A DNA stretch of 64,000 nt from assembly GCA_029256725.1 (NCBI GenBank), contig JAQSXJ010000005.1, positions 62,001 through 126,000 on the forward strand. Reading direction: 5' to 3'. The position numbers and the translations under genes are program-made. The notes under the pieces were generated by a model that ran no database searches, was not told the origin of the DNA, and saw only the letters and a list, made by a program, of their open reading frames with translations. Positions 26,800 to 36,121 of this stretch are shown here, piece after piece (the first letter of the stretch is position 1; the number at the start of each line of letters is the position of its first letter). Source of the stretch: Anaerocolumna sp. Lineage in GTDB: Bacteria > Bacillota > Clostridia > Lachnospirales > Lachnospiraceae.

Positions 26800-27978
26800 T
26801 TGAAAAAAATCTCAAAGTATCAGGAAATAATATTCCTGGCAATTGTATCATTATTCTGGTTTGCACAGTATGTCTATATGCCGTATCAAACCATGTATTT
26901 AACAGCTTCTGGAGTTACAAGCAGTTTTGTGGGGGTGGTAATAGGTGCTTATGGAGTATCACAATTGTTACTTCGTTTTCCGGTAGGATTAATGGCTGAT
27001 TCAGTGGGACGGCATAAGGTGTTTATTGTGATTGGTGCATTGGCAGCAGGAATGGCTTCCCTTATAAGAATCTTTTGGCCTGGTGGCGCTGGATTTCTGG
27101 CGGCAAACCTTTTATCCGGTCTTGCTTCTTCTATGTGGATATCTTTTATGGTTTTTTACACCAATTGCTATATGGATAACCAGCAGCAGACTGCAACCAG
27201 CCGGATAATTCTCTTTAATAACGTTGGTATTCTTCTTGGATTTATCACCAGCACTTTGATTTATGACAGGCTGGGCATGAAAATGATCTGCATTTTAAGT
27301 TTTGTTTCAGGTGCCCTTGCATTTTGTCTGGGGCTGATGATAAAAGAACCAAAAGAAAAACATGAAACCATAGCTGTGGGAGAGTTGATAAAGGTATGTT
27401 TAAATAAAAGGATTTGGATGTTTGCATTTATTGCACTTATTCAGCAAGGAATCCAATTGTCAACGACGATGTCATTTACTTCCCAGATATTGAGAGATTT
27501 AGGAGCAACAGGAGCTAAAATAGGGCTGGCTTCTATTGTCTATATGATTTCTGCCGTATGTTTCTCAGGATTTGCCTCCTCCAAACTCTGTGTTAAGAGA
27601 GGGCCAAAGCTTTGGATCCCTTTGGAATTGATCATAATTGCACTGTACTGTATTCTGGTTCCAACGGTAAATTCTGTTCCTGTTATTTTTCTTTTGCAAA
27701 TATTACCTGGTATGTCTACGGGAATTCTCTTTTCCTTTGCTACCTCAGAGGCGATGAAAGAGGTACCAAAGGAAAAAAAATCAACAGCTATGGGATTCTT
27801 TCAGGCATTTTATGCTATAGGGATGACGCTGTTTCCTATTCTTACAGGGGATATAGCTTCCAGATTTAATATACGGACTGCTTATTTCGTATTGGCTGGA
27901 ATTGCAGTTATGGGCTGTTTTTTTGTATTATATTTTTACATATATCAAAATAAGTTAACCAAAAGGACTGTTACATAA
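26800..27978 (+). CDS. Major facilitator superfamily transporter
   Basis: A 392-residue membrane protein with twelve likely membrane segments and the MFS loop signature GLMADSVGRHKVFI (about residue 66). A central loop (KEPKEKHETIAVGE) separates the two six-helix halves. It starts at TTG 26800 with GGGAG upstream. The substrate cannot be assigned; neighbours are a PTS remnant and a GH43 enzyme, which hints at sugars, but multidrug types look alike. Confidence 0.85.
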   Translation: MKKISKYQEIIFLAIVSLFWFAQYVYMPYQTMYLTASGVTSSFVGVVIGAYGVSQLLLRFPVGLMADSVGRHKVFIVIGALAAGMASLIRIFWPGGAGFLAANLLSGLASSMWISFMVFYTNCYMDNQQQTATSRIILFNNVGILLGFITSTLIYDRLGMKMICILSFVSGALAFCLGLMIKEPKEKHETIAVGELIKVCLNKRIWMFAFIALIQQGIQLSTTMSFTSQILRDLGATGAKIGLASIVYMISAVCFSGFASSKLCVKRGPKLWIPLELIIIALYCILVPTVNSVPVIFLLQILPGMSTGILFSFATSEAMKEVPKEKKSTAMGFFQAFYAIGMTLFPILTGDIASRFNIRTAYFVLAGIAVMGCFFVLYFYIYQNKLTKRTVT

Positions 27979-28027
27979 TAAATGAAAGGCTGAATGAGAG
28001 CTATTGAAATCCGTGTAATGGTACTAC

Positions 28028-28114
28028 TTAAAAGACAGGTTGCTGATTTTGTGGCAGGTAGTGTACAATTTAATGTACATTTGCTGCATACAAAATCGGC
28101 AACCTGTCTTTTAA
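28028..28114. repeat. 87-base hairpin element downstream of the MFS gene
   Basis: The 25-base arms 28028-28052 and 28090-28114 are complementary with a single mismatch (TTAAAAGACAGGTTGC at the left end, GCAACCTGTCTTTTAA at the right). A second inner dyad (TGTACA twice) sits in the loop. It may be a bidirectional terminator or a small palindromic element. The rest of 27979-28366 holds only the promoter at 28237. Confidence 0.75.
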
Positions 28115-28236
28115 ACTGCGAATGGAGGAATTCAGAGGGTTTCTCTCGGCAGTTTAAATCAAATTGCAAGACCTTCCTTTCTGGAGGGCTCTTATATTCC
28201 TGAAAGCTATATGTCGGCCTGGATAATTAAAACCAG

Positions 28237-28266
28237 TTGACAATTAACATAGGTATAAGCTATTAT
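28237..28266 (+). promoter_or_regulatory. Putative promoter of the GH43 gene
   Basis: TTGACA (28237-28242), an 18-base spacer and TATTAT (28261-28266) lie 100 bases before the GH43 start. Confidence 0.55.
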
Positions 28267-28366
28267 TTTAATATGTTTAGAAATTTATAAAGTATTTTAA
28301 TATTATACGAAGTTTATGCAGAAGAAATATTGGAATTGTAATTTTGAAACAGAATGAGAGGAATTT

Positions 28367-29347
28367 ATGAACAGAGATAACTTTAAAGAAACCTATTATA
28401 ACAAACCCTTAATTACTGAGAGGGCTGATCCCTATGTATATCTGCATAGTGATGGTTATTATTACTTTACGGCATCTGTACCTGCCTATGATAAAATTAT
28501 ACTACGGAAAGCCAAGGAGCTGAAAGGGCTTACTACCGCTGAGGAGTATGTAATATGGAATAAACATGAGAGCGGCCTTATGAGCTATCACATATGGGCA
28601 CCGGAGCTTCATTACATAGATGGAAACTGGCATCTCTATTTCGCAGCCGGTGAGAAAGAGGATATTTGGCGTATCAGACCTTATGTATTGACCTGTAAAG
28701 ATACTGATCCTACTACTGGCAGATGGGATGAACTTGGTCCGATGCAGTGTGCCGATGAGGATGAGTTCTCCTTCCGTTCTTTTTCTCTTGATGCGACGGT
28801 ATTTGAAAATAACGGTAAGAATTATTATGTCTGGGCAGAAAAAGTAGGTGTCGGTAAGATGATATCCAATCTATATATAGCAGAATTGGAAACACCCTGG
28901 AAATTAAAAACGGTTCAGGTACTTTTAACTACCCCGGATTACAGTTGGGAAAGAGTAGGCTTCTGGGTTGATGAAGGACCGGCGGTGTTAAAACGGGATA
29001 ACCGGATATATCTAACCTTTTCTTCCAGTGCTACAGGTGAATGTTATTGTGTGGGAATGCTTTATGCGGATGTAGATTCTGACTTGTTAGACCCTATATC
29101 TTGGAGGAAGCTGAATAAACCCGTACTGACTTCTGATAGAGAAAAAGGGGTATTTGGTCCTGGGCATAACAGCTTTACGAAATCAGAGGATGGTACAAAA
29201 GATATTATGGTATTCCATGCAAGACAGTATGATGAGATAATCGGTGACAGTTTAAGAGATCCGGGAAGGCACGCCATGCTGCTGGAAGTAGAATGGGATG
29301 AAAATAATATGCCGGTATTTTCCTTAGAGAATAAGTTAAATCCTTAG
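28367..29347 (+). CDS. Glycoside hydrolase family 43 enzyme
   Basis: A 326-residue cytoplasmic five-blade beta-propeller glycosidase; no signal peptide is present. The three catalytic carboxylates expected for GH43 are visible: Asp21 in RADPYVYL, Asp142 in SLDATVF and Glu203 in DEGPAVL. GPGHNSF near residue 267 is also typical. The family covers alpha-L-arabinofuranosidases and beta-xylosidases; the WAPELH motif fits the arabinofuranosidase-like groups, but the specificity is open. It probably acts on oligosaccharides imported by a nearby transporter. Confidence 0.88.
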   Translation: MNRDNFKETYYNKPLITERADPYVYLHSDGYYYFTASVPAYDKIILRKAKELKGLTTAEEYVIWNKHESGLMSYHIWAPELHYIDGNWHLYFAAGEKEDIWRIRPYVLTCKDTDPTTGRWDELGPMQCADEDEFSFRSFSLDATVFENNGKNYYVWAEKVGVGKMISNLYIAELETPWKLKTVQVLLTTPDYSWERVGFWVDEGPAVLKRDNRIYLTFSSSATGECYCVGMLYADVDSDLLDPISWRKLNKPVLTSDREKGVFGPGHNSFTKSEDGTKDIMVFHARQYDEIIGDSLRDPGRHAMLLEVEWDENNMPVFSLENKLNP

Positions 29348-29547
29348 GGCATAGTATTAAACAGTTTTATTTTGTATGTAGCAATTGAACTGGCAGCACT
29401 ATTGCATCAATTGGATTGTCAGGCATTACTGCAACAATGAACTAAGAGGTGCTATTGCCATAAGTGAATTAAAGCTGCTAGTGAAAGCTACAAAAACCTG
29501 GTAATTAGAATGGGCTGCAGCAATTGATATGTTACCGGAAGAAATTC

Positions 29548-29572
29548 CATGACTTAAGTCAAGGCATTTTTT
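29548..29572 (+). terminator. Possible terminator after GH43
   Basis: CCATGACTT and AAGTCAAGG nearly form a stem, followed by CATTTTTTTT. The stem has no proper loop, so support is weak. Confidence 0.4.
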
Positions 29573-29629
29573 TTGTTTTCATATCATTTGCAGAAGCCCT
29601 TCTAATTAGATGAAATTAGCCGAATTAGA

Positions 29630-30574
29630 TTATAAGTTGGTTGTTAAAGGAACGGCATCTTCCTGTGGACTGAAGTGGATTCGTACATTCATATTCTGAT
29701 TATAATTACCGAAGTTTCTGCCGAATATGGTCAACCCACCGACGTGTTCAGAGTCCTCCTTAACGGATAAGCGGAATTTAATGGTACTCTTGTAGTCAAA
29801 ATTAAATTCCTTCAAAGAGATATTTGATATCTGAATTCCGTCAAGATATGTGCCGGTATTATTTATTGTAATATTCTTTAACATACCATATTGATTCCAG
29901 TTGTTATACCACCAGTCAGGTGTGAATATTCCCTTAACATCTCCGAAATCTCCGGGACTTGTCCACATACCGATTGTTGTACCGTTTAAGGAAAAATAGA
30001 TATCAGAAGGCCAGACATTGTTAATGCCGGGAGCCTCTGAACTAAGTTCAGCAGATATGGAAATCTGGTCGATTTTCTGATAAGCAGGAACAAAATTAGG
30101 AATCACATATTCTACATAACCCTTCGTAAACCATAAAATATCTGAGTCCACTCTGCCAGGATGAGCAAAGTATCTTGGATCATCTACTTCACCAATAAGC
30201 TGGGAAGCAGTCGCCAGTCCGCAGGTGGGAAAAATCTGAAAATCAGTATAATGACCTACACGTATCTCGGTTTCATAAATATTCTTTCTATATTCTTCGG
30301 TCTCAAATTCAATAAGAATCTTATCCAGGTACACCATACATTTCTTTTGATTACCATGACCGGCGGATTCGTTGACGATGGAGACGATTCCGCAATCCTC
30401 CAGCTTTTTGATATGGCTTGTCAATGCTCCGTTGGTGATGTTTAAGCTGGTAGCCAGCTCATTCATATTCATTCCTTTGTTTTTCAGTAACAATTTAATA
30501 ATGGTGATTCTCACATCGGAACCAAGTGCTTTAAAAACATCCAGGCCTTCATCCAGGGTTTTAATATGCAGCAT
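29630..30574 (-). CDS. ArsR-type winged-helix regulator with a large C-terminal domain
   Basis: A 314-residue regulator. Residues 1-85 are an ArsR/HTH_20-type winged helix (VFKALGSDVRITIIKLL, MNELATSLNITNGALTSHIK, KLEDCGIVSIV). Residues 90-314 form an extra domain rich in aromatic residues and beta strands, ending FGRNFGNYNQNMNVRIHFSP; this is probably ligand-binding, but the family is not recognised. A tandem paralog lies upstream at 30973-31874. AGGAGG (minus strand) precedes the start. It stands between GH43 and a sugar uptake operon, which suggests control of carbohydrate genes. Confidence 0.82.
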   Translation of the reverse strand: MLHIKTLDEGLDVFKALGSDVRITIIKLLLKNKGMNMNELATSLNITNGALTSHIKKLEDCGIVSIVNESAGHGNQKKCMVYLDKILIEFETEEYRKNIYETEIRVGHYTDFQIFPTCGLATASQLIGEVDDPRYFAHPGRVDSDILWFTKGYVEYVIPNFVPAYQKIDQISISAELSSEAPGINNVWPSDIYFSLNGTTIGMWTSPGDFGDVKGIFTPDWWYNNWNQYGMLKNITINNTGTYLDGIQISNISLKEFNFDYKSTIKFRLSVKEDSEHVGGLTIFGRNFGNYNQNMNVRIHFSPQEDAVPLTTNL

Positions 30575-30740
30575 ATAATTTTTATCCTCCTTTGGTTATC
30601 TGCCTATAACCTTTTCTATATTTGTGAGAACATAATGGTCTTGCAAACATAGAAAAGACTACAATACTTTACATATACTGGATCCGATTCGTAAACAATA
30701 AAAACTCACGTTATCCGCAATGATTAAGTAAATTATATTG

Positions 30741-30760
30741 TAAAATCTAAAATAAATCAA
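30741..30760 (-). promoter_or_regulatory. Repeat shared by both ArsR upstream regions (copy 1)
   Basis: A 20-base word, TAAAATCTAAAATAAATCAA on the plus strand, occurs here about 170 bases upstream of the first ArsR gene and again identically 43 bases upstream of the second (31917-31936). Its core CTAAAATA also recurs as palindromes before the sugar operon. It is a candidate ArsR operator. Confidence 0.5.
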
Positions 30761-30782
30761 GTTATCCTATTCGGAGTTCTAA

Positions 30783-30884
30783 ATGAAGCTGAAAGTAGAG
30801 GGATGAACCATTGAGCTTGTAATTGATAACGACAGATATAAAGGTGTAGTAAGCATTCAGTGGGATGAACCGGGAAAGAAATAA
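30783..30884 (+). pseudogene. 33-codon ORF interrupted by TGA
   Basis: ATG 30783 has GGAG 5-8 bases upstream and reads MKLKVEG, then TGA (30804-30806), then TIELVIDNDRYKGVVSIQW and DEPGKK before TAA. The frame is continuous on both sides, so it looks like a small gene with a nonsense mutation (TGG to TGA would restore it). No selenocysteine element was sought or seen. A GC-rich hairpin follows directly. The product family is not recognised. Confidence 0.4.
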
Positions 30885-30911
30885 CGCGCTGTCACTATAG
30901 GGACAGCGCGT
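30885..30911. terminator. GC-rich hairpin
   Basis: CGCGCTGTC and GACAGCGCG form a perfect 9-bp stem with an 8-base loop. The plus-strand tail is TCATTGC, without a T run; on the minus strand the tail is TTATTTCTTT, so it may serve as terminator for the broken ArsR gene coming from the right. Confidence 0.5.
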
Positions 30912-30972
30912 CATTGCTAGGGTCTGTTAAGCCAGACTCTTTGTGCTATATGTAAATGCTTTATGAATTGAT

Positions 30973-31874
30973 TTAAACCTGCAGTAAGCTCTGAAGAGCA
31001 GCCTTATGGGAACTTACAGACTGGCTGCTGTCATCCAGAGGGCTGTAGTGAATTCGCACCTTTATGTCTTGGTTATAATTACCGAAGTTTCGGCCGAAAA
31101 TTGTTAATCCGCCTACATGTTCTGCCTCGTCCGGAATTGCAAGTTTGAATTTGATGTTACTTCCAAAATTTAAGCTCAGATCCTTCAAACAGATATCGGA
31201 AATCTGAAGACCATCAATAAAAGTTCCGCTTTCATTAATGACGATCAGCTTTCGGGGCTGGTCCACGTACCAAGACATATGTCATTAATGTAAAAATGTA
31301 TATCAGAAGGCCATGCATCATTAATACCAGGGGCTTCTGAACTTAATTCTGCTGAAATTGTAATTTGGTCTATTTTTTGTGAAATCGGTATGAAATTTGG
31401 TATTACGTATTCCACGAATCCTCTTGTAAACCATAAAATATCACTGTCTACGCGGCTTGGATGTGCAAAATATCTGGCATCATCTACTTCACCAATAAGT
31501 TGGGCAGAAGTAGCCAGTCCGCAGGTGGGAAATACCTGATAACCGGAATAATGACCGATCTTAATTTCTGTTTCGTAAATGTTTTTCTTGCTTTCTTCGC
31601 TTTCTAATTCTACTAAAATCTTGTCCAGGTGGACCATACATTTCTTTTGATTACCGTGGCCTGCTGATTCGCTGACAATTGAGACAATTCCGCAGTCCTC
31701 CAATTTCTTAATATGGCTGGTCAAAGCACCATTGGTAATATTTAAGCCGGCGGCTAGTTCGTTCATATTCATACCTTTATTTTTAATTAAAAGTTTTATG
31801 ATTGAAATTCTGACTTCGGAGCCGAGAGCTTTAAACACATCCAGACCTTCATCCAGTGTTTTAATATGCAGCAT
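30973..31874 (-). pseudogene. ArsR-type regulator paralog broken by an internal deletion
   Basis: The first 205 residues closely follow the paralog at 29630-30574 (same start, the same winged helix, LGTWTSP). After WTSP the frame stops two codons later (PES, stop at 31245-31247). The rest of the domain continues in another frame from about 31262 (RKLIVINESGTFIDG to the end at 30973). Compared with the intact copy, about 24 codons (GDFGDVKGIF to NQYGM) are missing and the frame is shifted. The DNA-binding half is intact, so a truncated 209-residue protein may still be made and bind DNA. Confidence 0.8.
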
Positions 31875-31916
31875 GCATGATGCCTCCCTTTTATCAAATA
31901 TTAAAATATTATAAGG

Positions 31917-31936
31917 TAAAATCTAAAATAAATCAA
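31917..31936 (-). promoter_or_regulatory. Repeat shared by both ArsR upstream regions (copy 2)
   Basis: The same 20-base word as at 30741-30760, here 43 bases before the start of the broken ArsR paralog. The close position to the start fits an autoregulatory operator. Confidence 0.55.
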
Positions 31937-32043
31937 TAGTAAAGTAAAAAGTAAAGCAATCATAGAAAATATGTAATCCTATAGAATAAAATAAATAATA
32001 ACAAGTAAGTTGTAAAATGTGCACAAAAAATATAATTTAAATA

Positions 32044-32145
32044 TTGACATATAGGGATTATGTATATATAATTAAAAACAAGTTTATATAAATCTAAAAT
32101 ATTTTAGAACAAAAGTAAAATAAAGCAAAAACTAAAATAATTTAG
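32044..32145 (+). promoter_or_regulatory. Consensus promoter and palindromic operators of the sugar uptake operon
   Basis: TTGACA (32044-32049), 17 bases and TATAAT (32067-32072) form a perfect sigma-A promoter. About 20 bases downstream lies the perfect 16-base palindrome TCTAAAATATTTTAGA (32093-32108), then a second near-palindrome CTAAAATAATTTAG (32132-32145). Both share CTAAAAT with the words next to the two ArsR genes. Binding there would block the initiating or early elongating polymerase. The remainder of 31875-32206 is AT-rich without ORFs. Confidence 0.65.
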
Positions 32146-32206
32146 AAGAAGTCTTTGGGTGTCAAATTTCCATGAGCAAAAACTAAAATGTATGGAGGGA
32201 CTAGGA

Positions 32207-35173
32207 ATGAGGCGCAAGAAGTTAAGCCGTTTTATTGCTTTGACAGTTATGACTGCCGTCATGTCCGGCAGTATAACCGGCTTTGCAGAAAAGGAAAACA
32301 GTCAGAAGACAGCAGGTACTTCCGCAAATGCAGAATACACCAATGATATGATTGGAAGAAATTATACGGTTGTCAGTAAGAAATACACCTATAGCGCGTA
32401 TATGGGAGAAAAGCAGGAATATTCCTTAGAAGAAGCCTATGTAGAAGGTTCAGGCGGCAGTCTGGTGACGGATACATATCAATACAGGAATAAGGTGCTT
32501 AACCTATCGATTGGTGAGACCGGCTCTTTTATGATTGATGCACCGGAGGATGCAGTTTATTGTATCAGCTTTGATTATTTGAATGATTCAGATTCCATTC
32601 TGCCTGTTCAGATGACTCTTTCCGTGAATGGAGAAGTGCCTTTTTATGAAGCAAGCCGTCTGGTGTTTGAAAATACCTGGGTGGATAAAGGAGAGATCAG
32701 TTATGACAGGTATGGCAATGAGATTGTATCAGTTCCGGATAAATTAGTCCGTTGGGAAAATAAATACATAATGGATGCCAGTTACCGTTATTCCACACCT
32801 TTGGCAGTAGAACTTAAAAAAGGTGAAAACCAGTTGGATTTGACCGTATCAGAGGGAAGCATCCTTCTTGGAAATATCTATCTGGAAGCAGAACCCAAAG
32901 TTCCTGAGACGGTACAAACGGAATCAGCTGAGGGAGATAATCTGATTGTCGTAGAAGCAGAAGATGCTGTTTACCGTAATGATTCCTCCATCCGACCCAG
33001 TTCTGAATTCGATACAGCCCTGACTCCCTATAAGACTTCCAATAAGGTTCTGAATATTTTAGACGGTGCTTCCTTTAAAGATGCAGGGCAGTCGGTAACC
33101 TATGAATTTAACACAGGGCAAACGGGCTGGTATAATATCGGCTTTGCATATAAACAATCGGATAAAGCAGACTTTCCGGTGTTTGTGGACATACAGATTG
33201 ACGAAAAACTTCCGGAGACGTTATTTAAGGCATATCCTTTTGCTTACACCAGAAGCTATAAGAATATGGCGGTAAAGGATGAGAATAAGGACAATGCTTC
33301 TGTTTATCTGGAAGCAGGAACCCATACTCTAACCCTGACCATAAACGGGGATAATACAAGAAATGTATTAGAAACTGTTGACCGTATTATGAGTGAGATT
33401 AACGATCTTGCACTTGAAATTACCAAAGTAGCCGGTAAGAACAAAGACAAGTACAGGGATCTTAATTTGGAAAAATACATACCTGATGTTCAGGACAGAC
33501 TGATAAACTGGGCAGAGGAACTGGAAGAATTACATGACAGTGTAAAAGTATATAATCCGAAGGTTAAGAAAATTGCCACTTTTTCACCTCTAAGTGTTGC
33601 CTCCAGCCGCTTAAGAAGTCTTGCCAAAGAACCGAACAACATTCCATATCGAATCAATGAACTGGCACAGAGTACCAACTCCGTTACACAGTATCTGGCG
33701 AATCTTATCGATACAGTGAATCGTAATTCCTTAAGCCTTGATAAAATTTATATTTTTCAGGAAGATGCGAAACTTCCGAAAGGGGCAGGCTTCTTTGAAA
33801 GCATGTATTTGAATGTTTCAAGATTTTTCTCCTCTTTTACCAATCAGGCTTACTCTTCTGCAAGTGTGGATCAGGAACATCTGCAGGTTTGGGTAAACCG
33901 CTCCAGACAGCATGTGGAAATCCTGCAAAAGATGATTGATGAAGAGTTTACACCAAAGACAGGGATCAAAGTGGATGTTTCCCTTATGCCGGATCAGAAC
34001 AAGTTGGTACTTGCCAATGCTTCCGGTGAGGCACCTGATGTTGCAGCCTCCATAAATTATTCCATACCCTTTGAACTTGGTATCAGAGGTGCCATAAAGG
34101 ATCTGACGGAATTTGAGGATTACCGGGAAGTGTTATCGAGAAGTACGGAAGGACTTTTAATCCCTTCTGTCATAGGAGATGGCATCTATGCAGTGCCGGA
34201 GACCATAAACTTCTGGGTTTTATATTACAGAACAGATATTTTAAATAAATTAGGGCTGGAGGTACCAAATACCATTCAGGATGTGAAGGAAATGTTACCG
34301 GAACTTCAGATGAGGGGATTAAATTTTTATTATCCCACTGCCGGAATGGTAGCCTTAAAGACCTTTCATGGAACTACACCCTTATTATTTCAATACGGTG
34401 CTTCCCTTTACGGTAAGACTGCCGGTGATACCACGGTCAACAGCGATAAGGCAATGAAAGGACTTACAGAGCTGACAGAGCTATTTACCATCTATAATCT
34501 GCCCATAGATGTTCCAAGCTTCTATCAGCATTTCAGAAACGGAGATATGCCAATCGGAATTGCGGAATATAACATGTATAACCTCCTTACCAATGCTGCA
34601 CCGGAAATAGCAAATTCCTGGGATATCGCCTTGATACCCGGTGTAGAAGATGAGAACGGAGAAATCAAGCGTTATGCTTCCGGTGGTGCTGAGAGCTGTG
34701 TAATCTTTAACAGCACAAAAGAGCGGGAAGAAATGGCCTGGGAGTATCTGAAATGGTGGACGGATAAAGAGACACAGGTACAGTTCGGTCAGACCTTACA
34801 GATTACCTATGGTGATGAATATATCTGGAATACAGCCAATATAGAAGCATTTGCAGAACTTCCCTGGAAATCGGAAGACAAGAAAGTCATCATGGAGCAG
34901 ACAGAATGGATGTTAGAAGCTCCGAGAATTCTGGGAACTTATATGGTAGAGCGAGAACTGAGTAATTCCTATAATAAAGTAGTAGTAGACGGTAAAGATC
35001 TGAGAACTACCATTGATTCTTCCGTAAAAAGGATTAACCGGGAAACAGAACGAAAGCTGATGGAATTCGGGTACCTGTCGGAAGACGGTACAGTTCTTAA
35101 GGAATATTCGGTGCCGGACATCGAAACTGTCAGACAGATATTGTTAGGACAGGACAGCGGGACACAAGAATAA
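32207..35173 (+). CDS. Large extracellular solute-binding protein with N-terminal carbohydrate-binding-like domains
   Basis: A 988-residue exported protein. Residues 1-28 are a signal peptide without a lipobox. Two beta-sandwich domains follow (about 60-235 and 245-400); the second starts IVVEAEDAVYRNDSSIRP and resembles CBM-like modules. A helical linker (400-560) leads to a family 1-type sugar-binding domain (about 570-940: LQVWVNRSRQHVEILQKMI, GEAPDVAAS, YASGGAESCVIFN). GGAGGG lies 7 bases before ATG 32207. It heads an eight-gene operon and probably captures a polysaccharide fragment. Confidence 0.83.
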   Translation: MRRKKLSRFIALTVMTAVMSGSITGFAEKENSQKTAGTSANAEYTNDMIGRNYTVVSKKYTYSAYMGEKQEYSLEEAYVEGSGGSLVTDTYQYRNKVLNLSIGETGSFMIDAPEDAVYCISFDYLNDSDSILPVQMTLSVNGEVPFYEASRLVFENTWVDKGEISYDRYGNEIVSVPDKLVRWENKYIMDASYRYSTPLAVELKKGENQLDLTVSEGSILLGNIYLEAEPKVPETVQTESAEGDNLIVVEAEDAVYRNDSSIRPSSEFDTALTPYKTSNKVLNILDGASFKDAGQSVTYEFNTGQTGWYNIGFAYKQSDKADFPVFVDIQIDEKLPETLFKAYPFAYTRSYKNMAVKDENKDNASVYLEAGTHTLTLTINGDNTRNVLETVDRIMSEINDLALEITKVAGKNKDKYRDLNLEKYIPDVQDRLINWAEELEELHDSVKVYNPKVKKIATFSPLSVASSRLRSLAKEPNNIPYRINELAQSTNSVTQYLANLIDTVNRNSLSLDKIYIFQEDAKLPKGAGFFESMYLNVSRFFSSFTNQAYSSASVDQEHLQVWVNRSRQHVEILQKMIDEEFTPKTGIKVDVSLMPDQNKLVLANASGEAPDVAASINYSIPFELGIRGAIKDLTEFEDYREVLSRSTEGLLIPSVIGDGIYAVPETINFWVLYYRTDILNKLGLEVPNTIQDVKEMLPELQMRGLNFYYPTAGMVALKTFHGTTPLLFQYGASLYGKTAGDTTVNSDKAMKGLTELTELFTIYNLPIDVPSFYQHFRNGDMPIGIAEYNMYNLLTNAAPEIANSWDIALIPGVEDENGEIKRYASGGAESCVIFNSTKEREEMAWEYLKWWTDKETQVQFGQTLQITYGDEYIWNTANIEAFAELPWKSEDKKVIMEQTEWMLEAPRILGTYMVERELSNSYNKVVVDGKDLRTTIDSSVKRINRETERKLMEFGYLSEDGTVLKEYSVPDIETVRQILLGQDSGTQE

Positions 35174-35197
35174 AAGAAAGGCATTAATGGTATAGAG

Positions 35198-36106
35198 ATG
35201 AAAAAAAGAAGTAAAATTGCCAGAAAAGAATATGGTAACAAGCAGGCCTATGTATTTTTAGGACCATACCTGATACTGTTTATAATATTTATCGTCGTTC
35301 CCATCGCCATCGCCATTGGATTATCCTTTACCAATTTTAATACATTGGAAAAGCCGAATTTCGTCGGTTTCATGAATTACATAACCCTTTTGACCAAAGA
35401 TGAGATCTTTATGCAATATGTATTGCCCAATACTGTGACCTATGCCTTAATCGTTGGCCCCGGAGGATATGCTCTGTCCTTCTTGCTGGCCTGGGCATTG
35501 GCACAGCTCTCACCGGTACCAAGAACCATACTGGCATTGATTTTATATTCCCCTTCTATAACTGCCGGTGTTGCCATGACCTCTCTTTGGAAGATATTAT
35601 TCAGCGGGGATCAGACAGGTTATATTAATGCCTGGCTGATCAATGCCGGTATTCTTACGGAACCCATCCGCTGGCTTATAGATGTCCGCTACTTACTTCC
35701 TATTATAATTCTTATTGGTTTATGGAGCAGTATGGGTGTTGGCTTCCTGGCAATACTTGCCGGTATTTTAAATTCAGACGAAAGCTTGTATGAAGCAGCT
35801 GCAATAGACGGTGTTAAGAATCGTTTTCAGGAAATGATTTATATTACTATTCCTACTATGAAACCTCAGATGCTCTTTGCAGCGGTTATGACAATTGTAG
35901 GAGCTTTTCAAAACGGTGCAATCGGTGTGCAGCTGGCAGGCGCCAATCCAACGCCGGGGTATGCAGGACAGCTCATTGTAAACCACATCGAAGATTATGG
36001 CTTTATCCGTTATGAAATGGGATATGCTGCGGCTGTATCCGTAGTGCTGTTAGGAATCGTTTATCTATTCTCTACAGTTTCCAAGCGGTTATTTCAGTCA
36101 GAGTAG
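35198..36106 (+). CDS. Sugar ABC transporter permease, MalF/UgpA type
   Basis: A 302-residue inner membrane permease with six membrane segments. The EAA loop [20 protein letters not shown] (about residue 199) contacts the ATPase. It follows the large binding protein by 24 bases and precedes a MalG-type partner by 15. No ATPase gene lies in the operon, so a shared MsmK-like ATPase elsewhere is expected. Confidence 0.92.
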   Translation: MKKRSKIARKEYGNKQAYVFLGPYLILFIIFIVVPIAIAIGLSFTNFNTLEKPNFVGFMNYITLLTKDEIFMQYVLPNTVTYALIVGPGGYALSFLLAWALAQLSPVPRTILALILYSPSITAGVAMTSLWKILFSGDQTGYINAWLINAGILTEPIRWLIDVRYLLPIIILIGLWSSMGVGFLAILAGILNSDESLYEAAAIDGVKNRFQEMIYITIPTMKPQMLFAAVMTIVGAFQNGAIGVQLAGANPTPGYAGQLIVNHIEDYGFIRYEMGYAAAVSVVLLGIVYLFSTVSKRLFQSE

Positions 36107-36121
36107 AGAGGAGGAGTAAGA

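Noticed and set aside
27994-28203. ORFs on both strands over the 28028-28114 hairpin
   Set aside because: Both follow from the symmetry of the hairpin; no ribosome site or homology.
30804-30806. Selenocysteine codon in the small ORF
   Set aside because: No recognised selenoprotein pattern around the TGA; a nonsense mutation is simpler.
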